A DNA stretch of 28,386 bases, from NCBI GenBank assembly GCA_964450835.1, contig CAYVEQ010000026.1, positions 1 to 28,386 on the forward strand, given 5' to 3'. The stretch comes from Caccocola sp964450835 (GTDB taxonomy: Bacteria; Synergistota; Synergistia; Synergistales; Synergistaceae). This document shows, in pieces, positions 25,286 through 28,386 of this stretch. The translations under genes and the position numbers were made by a program. The notes beneath the pieces are model-generated. The model did not search any database. It saw only the letters and a program-made list of their open reading frames with translations, and was not told where the DNA came from. How positions within the stretch are numbered: the first letter of the stretch is position 1; every line of letters begins with the position of its first letter.

Positions 25286-26171
25286 CAAGTCCCGCGGAAA
25301 AATAAGGACGGCGGTATTTCCCGCGGCGGGGCTAGGAACGCGCTTCCTTCCCGCGACGAAAGACATCCCCAAGGAAATGATGCCGCTGATAGACAGGCCG
25401 CTGATACACCACTGCGTCGACGAGGCCGTCGCTTCCGGCTGTACGCGCGTCGTCTTTGTGACAGGGCAGGGCAAGGAGAGCATACGGCGCTACTTTGAGC
25501 CGTCGGACGAACTCGCGGCGCTGCTTTATGAACGCGGCAAAAAAGAGCTCGCGGAGATGATCGCCGCGATTCACAGCCTGGCCGAGTTCAAGTACGCCTT
25601 TCAGGAAAAGCCGCTCGGCTTGGGCCACGCGGTGCTCTGCGCGGAAAGATTCTGCGAAGGCGAATATTTCGGCCTGCTCCTGCCCGACGACGTTATGACA
25701 GCGGAACCCACGGCTCTCGCTCAGCTTGAGGCGGTAAACGAGAAATACGGCGGCTCCGTGCTGTGCCTCGAAGAAGTCGCGAGGGAAGATGTGAGCCGCT
25801 ACGGCATAGTAGATGCGGAGGAGATGGAGCCGGGCATATACCGCGTCAAAGGGCTTGTCGAAAAGCCAAAGGCCGAAGAGGCGCCCTCGCGGCTTGCGAT
25901 AATAGGGCGCTACCTGCTCTCTCCGTCCATCTTCAGACATCTGAAAAATCTCAAACGCGGCGCTGGCGGCGAGTATCAGCTGACGGACGCCATAGCGTCG
26001 ATGCTCCAAGAGGAGCCTGTATACGCCCTCCTGTATAAAGGGGAGCGCCTTGACTGCGGCGTAAAAGAGGGCTGGATAAAAGCGACGGTGGTGAAGGCGC
26101 TTGAAGACGACAGTCTGCGCGGCATAGTGCTGGACGCAGTCGACGCATTCAGAGCGGCGCGGGGCATATAA
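25278..26171 (+). CDS. galU: UTP-glucose-1-phosphate uridylyltransferase (GalU family)
   Basis: It makes UDP-glucose from UTP and glucose-1-phosphate for envelope glycans. The 297-residue nucleotidyltransferase has the signature AVFPAAGLGTRFLPATKDIPKEMMPLIDRP at residues 12-41, followed by FVTGQGKESI, and LGLGHAVLCAE. The metal-binding acidic block is LLLPDDVM and the sugar-binding part includes GLVEKP and GRYLL. The length is normal for GalU. The start overlaps glmM, so it is the last gene of this transcript and ends at a strong terminator. Its placement links two sugar-nucleotide routes with c-di-AMP synthesis. Confidence 0.94.
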   Translation: MADKSRGKIRTAVFPAAGLGTRFLPATKDIPKEMMPLIDRPLIHHCVDEAVASGCTRVVFVTGQGKESIRRYFEPSDELAALLYERGKKELAEMIAAIHSLAEFKYAFQEKPLGLGHAVLCAERFCEGEYFGLLLPDDVMTAEPTALAQLEAVNEKYGGSVLCLEEVAREDVSRYGIVDAEEMEPGIYRVKGLVEKPKAEEAPSRLAIIGRYLLSPSIFRHLKNLKRGAGGEYQLTDAIASMLQEEPVYALLYKGERLDCGVKEGWIKATVVKALEDDSLRGIVLDAVDAFRAARGI

Positions 26172-26195
26172 AGCCGCCGCTCGCGATAAAACAGC

Positions 26196-26232
26196 AAAGG
26201 GCGAAGCTCACGCGGAGCTTCGCTCTTTTTTA
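26196..26232 (+). terminator. Strong terminator of the cdaA-galU operon
   Basis: A perfect 9-bp stem (26201-26209 with 26215-26223), extended by G-U and A-T pairs on both sides to about 14 bp, closes a 5-base loop. It runs into TTTTTTTATG. It marks the right edge of the conserved core region. Confidence 0.9.
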
Positions 26233-26351
26233 TGTTTCGCGGCGTTTCGCGCGCCGCGGAAAAAGTCACAGCGCGCTCACACTTCCGGACAGAACACAAT
26301 CCGGTTCGCAATAAACGAGCCGCGGAAGAGATTTAAGAGAGGCCCATGCCG

Positions 26352-26483
26352 TTACGGAAGTTGCTTCACGGCGCAAACCGGGCAGACTTCGGCGCAGTTC
26401 CCGCAGTGCAGGCAATTATTCTGCTGAATATCGTAAGTTTTGCCCGGCAATGCGCTTTTAATGATACGATATAGAGAAGGAAA
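26352..26483 (-). pseudogene. C-terminal 4Fe-4S ferredoxin remnant, probable 3' end of a broken PNPOx-ferredoxin gene
   Basis: The minus strand is open for 43 codons between a stop at 26484-26486 and a TAA at 26352-26354. It has no good start codon. The peptide ends PGKTYDIQQNNC-LHC-GNC-AEVCPV, a textbook CxxCxxCxxxCP iron-sulfur motif (Cys 24, 27, 30, 34) followed by CAVKQLP and the stop. Nothing upstream in frame provides an N-terminus. The wording matches the last cluster of the pyridoxamine-phosphate-oxidase-like proteins that carry a C-terminal ferredoxin. The N-terminal end of such a protein lies 1.5 kb away on the same strand in the right order. I therefore read this as the severed 3' end of that gene. 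Family assignment rests on recognition, not a search. Confidence 0.6.
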
Positions 26484-26500
26484 TTATCTGCGGAGCGGAG

Positions 26501-26920
26501 ATGCGCACACGCGGCAAAGTTGATATACCGGAGGAGGAGGTCAGAAACTTCGCGAGGACATGGCCCGATGCTCTCAAAAAAATCACGGGAGGGAGACGAT
26601 GTTTTTCTAAAGGCAGGCGGCGCAACGGGGCACTGCGCGGCGCGGTGAAGATGAATGTGTCGGAGTACGTCCGGATTTTGAGGGTGAAGCGGAGAATTAC
26701 ATCGCGGAGGATATTGAGAAATGGAAAGAAGAGGAGAAGCGGGAAACGGAGAACAAAAGACAGCGGGAGAAGAAACTCGGAAATTGCGCCGGCGGGACGC
26801 GAAAAATCAGACGAAGAATATATAGAATGGGCATTAGAAACAGGCGATAGCGATAGCCCCGTTTGGTGTGACATAGAGAGAGCGTTTGAGAAAATAGAAA
26901 ACATAATAAATAAAAAGTAA
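26501..26920 (+). CDS. Hypothetical ORF, probably a decayed composite
   Basis: A 139-codon reading frame with GGAG 5 bases before its ATG. I do not recognise the product. The N-terminal 30 residues (KVDIPEEEVRNFARTWPDALKKI) and the last 37 (SDEEYIEWALETGDSDSPVWCDIERAFEKIENIINKK) look like normal protein. The middle is an unnatural Arg/Lys run, as if read in the wrong frame. A second frame (26611-26850) gives a protein-like helix (FEGEAENYIAEDIEKWKEEE). A third (ATG 26568 to TGA 26648) gives DDVFLKAGGATGHCAAR. One intact original frame appears to have been cut by at least two indels. It may still be translated as one ORF by chance. Confidence 0.35.
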   Translation: MRTRGKVDIPEEEVRNFARTWPDALKKITGGRRCFSKGRRRNGALRGAVKMNVSEYVRILRVKRRITSRRILRNGKKRRSGKRRTKDSGRRNSEIAPAGREKSDEEYIEWALETGDSDSPVWCDIERAFEKIENIINKK

Positions 26921-26926
26921 ACTCAA

Positions 26927-26967
26927 TCATTATATGCCTATATCGTATAGGTATAGGCATATAATGA
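26927..26967. repeat. Perfect 16-bp inverted repeat upstream of the AT-rich genes
   Basis: Arms 26927-26942 and 26952-26967 are exact reverse complements (TCATTATATGCCTATA and its complement) around a 9-base centre. The centre allows a second, smaller palindrome CCTATA-TCG-TATAGG (26937-26951), followed by a direct TATAGG repeat. No T-run follows on either strand, so it is not an ordinary terminator. It lies 37 bases before the ATG at 27004, where an operator or a recombination or replication site would be plausible. Confidence 0.8.
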
Positions 26968-27003
26968 CTAATCTAATAATTATATAAGGAGAGGGATTAT
27001 ATA

Positions 27004-27414
27004 ATGGGAATAGTAAGAGAAATTCAAACAGCCGAAAAAGATTTAATCGAAAGCGTTGTGCAAACAGCGCAAAAGCAAGGCATTAAAATATATAAAAAGA
27101 GCATGAAAGAGTTTGCGCGTGCTTTAATAGAGGGTGAAAAGCTATATATAAGAGGTTGCAGACCTTGCGTCTATCTTGATAATGAACATAATTATTTTGT
27201 GTTAAAAGAAGCCGCAACGCCGTCGCCTATGTATACTCTTATATATAACTTTAGCTATATCAATGGAAGTCAAAAAGAGTTGTTCGAGATAGTGCAATCA
27301 AGCAATAAAGAATTTCCTGATATATGGTTAAATTATCTTAATAATAACCGGGATAAGTTAAAAGAGTTTATTGTTAAGCAATTATATAATTATTACTATG
27401 ATATAAACGATTAG
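27004..27414 (+). CDS. Hypothetical protein of the AT-rich island
   Basis: A 136-residue protein of no family I recognise. It begins with a charged helical stretch (IVREIQTAEKDLIESVVQTAQKQGIKIYKKSMKEFARAL). A probable beta-rich section follows (KLYIRGCRPCVYLDNEHNYFVLKEA) with a CRPC pair. It ends with an Asn/Tyr/Lys-rich tail (NNNRDKLKEFIVKQLYNYYYD). There is no signal peptide or membrane segment. Codon use is AT-rich and unlike all the genes to the left. AAGGAGAGG ends about 9 bases ahead of the ATG, and the next gene follows after 14 bases with its own AGGAG, so the two form a small operon downstream of the inverted repeat. The good ribosome-binding sites and clean frame suggest a real, recently acquired gene. 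Confidence 0.7.
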   Translation: MGIVREIQTAEKDLIESVVQTAQKQGIKIYKKSMKEFARALIEGEKLYIRGCRPCVYLDNEHNYFVLKEAATPSPMYTLIYNFSYINGSQKELFEIVQSSNKEFPDIWLNYLNNNRDKLKEFIVKQLYNYYYDIND

Positions 27415-27428
27415 AGGAGTGTTAAACT

Positions 27429-27962
27429 ATGGAGAAAAACAAGAATATCAATCCTAATATCTATATACTAATGGAAATTATGAAAAGAGCAAGAATGCCT
27501 TATATGCATAATATTAAAGGTTATAAAGGTTTGCCATTATCTAATATAGAAATGTTATTATATATCGCCGCTTATCAAGATATTAAAAAAGTATATTTTG
27601 AGGACTTGTGCAAATACACTGATTGTTTTATTACCAAAGTAAAAAATCAGATTTTTACTTGTCTATCTGAATATATCGAAGTATCTATTGATAAAAAACC
27701 TAATGTAAAAGGCCCCGCGAAAACTGTTAAATTAACTGAAAAAGGGCATGAATATATTGCTAATCTCTTAGATGTGTTGTCCGGCGCTCCGCAGACGGAA
27801 CCGCACGCCGAAGGTTTTTCCTCCGGTTTGCCGGAAGCCCGGCACGCTGACGGCTTTTCATCCGCGCCGCAGACGGCCGGAGTCTCGGCGGGCTTGTCCG
27901 AAGCGCCGCAGGCAAAAGATGTCAGTGTCATGTCTGACGATGTGGCTGTAGCGGCTATTTGA
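27429..27962 (+). CDS. Winged-helix-like protein with a grafted GC-rich repetitive tail
   Basis: Residues 1-115 are AT-rich in coding. They resemble a small winged-helix DNA-binding domain of MarR type: LPLSNIEMLLYIAAYQD, VYFEDLCKYTDCFITKVKNQIFTCL as a possible recognition region, a charged wing KKPNVKGPAK, and the typical TVKLTEKGHEYIANLLD. From about residue 116 the DNA becomes GC-rich. The protein then becomes four 13-residue imperfect units beginning at S118, S131, S144 and S157 (SGAPQTEPHAEGF, SSGLPEARHADGF, SSAPQTAGVSAGL, SEAPQAKDVSVMS). The domain call is from sequence feel only. The repeated tail looks like native high-GC DNA joined to a foreign gene, so the present stop may not be the original one. 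AGGAG lies 11 bases before the ATG. Confidence 0.6.
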   Translation: MEKNKNINPNIYILMEIMKRARMPYMHNIKGYKGLPLSNIEMLLYIAAYQDIKKVYFEDLCKYTDCFITKVKNQIFTCLSEYIEVSIDKKPNVKGPAKTVKLTEKGHEYIANLLDVLSGAPQTEPHAEGFSSGLPEARHADGFSSAPQTAGVSAGLSEAPQAKDVSVMSDDVAVAAI

Positions 27963-27995
27963 GCGAGGCTGTCCCGCAGACGGAAGATGTTTCGT
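27780..27995 (+). repeat. Imperfect 39-bp GC-rich tandem repeats
   Basis: In-frame units start at 27780, 27819, 27858 and 27897 (39-base period, 13 codons). The core CCGCAGACGG occurs exactly at 27789, 27867 and 27974, with a variant at 27906. The 27974 copy lies past the stop of the preceding gene; in another + frame it again reads SEAVPQTEDVS, so the array was once longer in one frame. It ends inside the start of the PNPOx remnant, sharing a few bases with it. Confidence 0.65.
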
Positions 27996-28073
27996 ATTTG
28001 AGGAGCCCCGTACTTGTCAACGGTGGCGAAAGCCGACATATTCCAGTTTTTTAAGGCACATTTGCGCGTCCAT
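27986..28073 (-). pseudogene. N-terminal fragment of a PNPOx-like flavoprotein gene, frameshifted
   Basis: On the minus strand an ATG at 28073-28071, preceded by AGGAAG, reads MDAQMCLKKLEYVG. After a shift at about 28030 the reading FATVDKYGAPQIRNI continues in the next frame. Together these match the opening of pyridoxamine-5'-phosphate-oxidase-like proteins of anaerobes, in which a short helix is followed by a first strand of the form FATVDxxGxPQxRxI. The first frame stops at 28017-28019, and family similarity ends at 27986, where the GC-rich repeat takes over. The gene is thus both frameshifted and truncated. It lies just downstream of the nitroreductase gene, 15 bases after its stop, as if once in the same operon. 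Confidence 0.6.
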
Positions 28074-28088
28074 ATCGTTCTTCCTATT

Positions 28089-28386
28089 TCATTCCACAAT
28101 TTTGCATCTGAACTCCCCGCGCGGTTTCCCTTTCGGGTATTCACCGGCACAGTAGCCGAGCAGGACGAAGCAGCGGGCGATATAATTTTCCGGGACATTC
28201 CATTCCCTCAGAAGGCTTCGCCCGGTTTCGTTGTCAAACGTCTCCTCGCCACGCGCGATGATGCATGAAGAAATGCCGAGTTCCGTCGCCATCAGCACCA
28301 TGTTTTCCGCGCAGCAAAAGGCGTCGGGGATGCTGTATAAGAAATCTTTCTGCGCGAATACCACGCAGACGGACGGCGCGCCGTAA
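28089..28386 (-). CDS. Nitroreductase family protein, 3' part (runs off the right edge)
   Basis: The minus strand is open from the window end to a TGA at 28089-28091, giving about 98 C-terminal residues. It reads GAPSVCVVFAQKDFLY, then IPDAFCCAENMVLMATELGISSCIIARG, and near the end VPENYIARCFVLLGYCAGEYPKGKPRGEFRCKIVE. This is the typical FMN-binding C-terminal half of small nitroreductase-like flavoproteins; the ENM..AT.LG.SSC pattern is the second flavin-contact helix. These enzymes reduce nitro compounds, quinones or flavins with NAD(P)H, and the substrate cannot be inferred. The start lies outside the window. This part of the frame is intact, so the gene may still be functional, unlike the flavoprotein remnant behind it. 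Confidence 0.8.
   Translation of the reverse strand, partial: YGAPSVCVVFAQKDFLYSIPDAFCCAENMVLMATELGISSCIIARGEETFDNETGRSLLREWNVPENYIARCFVLLGYCAGEYPKGKPRGEFRCKIVE

Larger units (their letters stand above)
26921..27777. other. AT-rich foreign island
   Basis: Over these ~860 bases the GC content falls to about 30% by eye, against the high fifties in the core. Codon choice switches to AT-rich codons such as TTA, ATA, AAT and TAT. The change is abrupt on both sides: just after the stop at 26920, and inside a gene at about 27777. The segment holds an inverted repeat and two consecutive genes with their own ribosome-binding sites. No transposase, integrase or tRNA was found in or beside it, so how it arrived is not visible. 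Confidence 0.75.

Noticed and set aside
26646..26700. DUF6273-like phage protein motif (GVRP)
   Set aside because: Only a few residues resemble it, the spacing is wrong, and it requires a frame change. It is kept as a hint, not a call.
26927..26967. Terminator
   Set aside because: The 16-bp stem is AT-rich and has no T-run on either side, and it lies upstream rather than downstream of the genes it would serve.
27780..27995. CRISPR array
   Set aside because: The 39-bp units are imperfect, contiguous without spacers, and stay in a coding frame. No cas gene is visible in the window.
27647..28198. 183-codon minus-strand frame across the repeats and the flavoprotein fragment
   Set aside because: Only its middle part (FATVDKYGAPQIRNI) looks genuine. 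The rest is antisense to the repeats and out of frame with the nitroreductase, so it is not a gene in its own right.

Overview
This window looks like chromosomal DNA from an anaerobic bacterium, with a core that is clearly GC-rich (high fifties percent by eye). AUA and AGA/AGG codons are used freely and several genes start with TTG. The gene set and order are rpmE-thyX-DUF1385-prfA-prmC, dnaX-dnaE, a pyruvate kinase with a C-terminal PEP-utiliser domain, and cdaA-cdaR-glmM. This fits the Synergistota (Cloacibacillus/Synergistes-like) or a Gram-positive relative such as a clostridium. I favour Synergistota, but nothing in the window proves it.

Bases 1-26235 are dense housekeeping DNA, nearly all on the + strand. 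An upstream terminator is followed by dnaG-rpoD (primase and main sigma factor, 4-base overlap, shared terminator). gltX lies on the opposite strand and is divergent from polA. rpmE has its own near-consensus promoter and terminator. thyX, a DUF1385 gene, prfA and prmC form an overlapping run. trxB (with a degenerate thioredoxin-like tail), an exported M48 metalloprotease, dnaX-dnaE, pyk-nfo, and cdaA-cdaR-glmM-galU follow. The last cluster joins c-di-AMP synthesis to amino-sugar and UDP-glucose supply and ends at a strong terminator. dnaX carries an in-frame A AAA AAC slippery heptamer exactly where its conserved core ends, so it may make a short gamma-like product.

Bases 26236-28386 are accessory and scrambled. 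At 26921-27777 the base composition drops to about 30% GC. This segment begins with a perfect 16-bp inverted repeat and carries two unfamiliar genes; the second looks like a winged-helix protein whose 3' end changes abruptly into GC-rich 39-bp tandem repeats. On the minus strand, the two sides of this block carry what reads as the two ends of one broken gene. The N-terminus of a pyridoxamine-phosphate-oxidase-like flavoprotein is at 27986-28073 and a C-terminal 4Fe-4S ferredoxin motif is at 26352-26483. A truncated nitroreductase gene runs off the right edge upstream of the first fragment. The simplest reading is that foreign DNA replaced the middle of a nitroreductase-linked PNPOx-ferredoxin gene. 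This junction is the most unusual part of the window.
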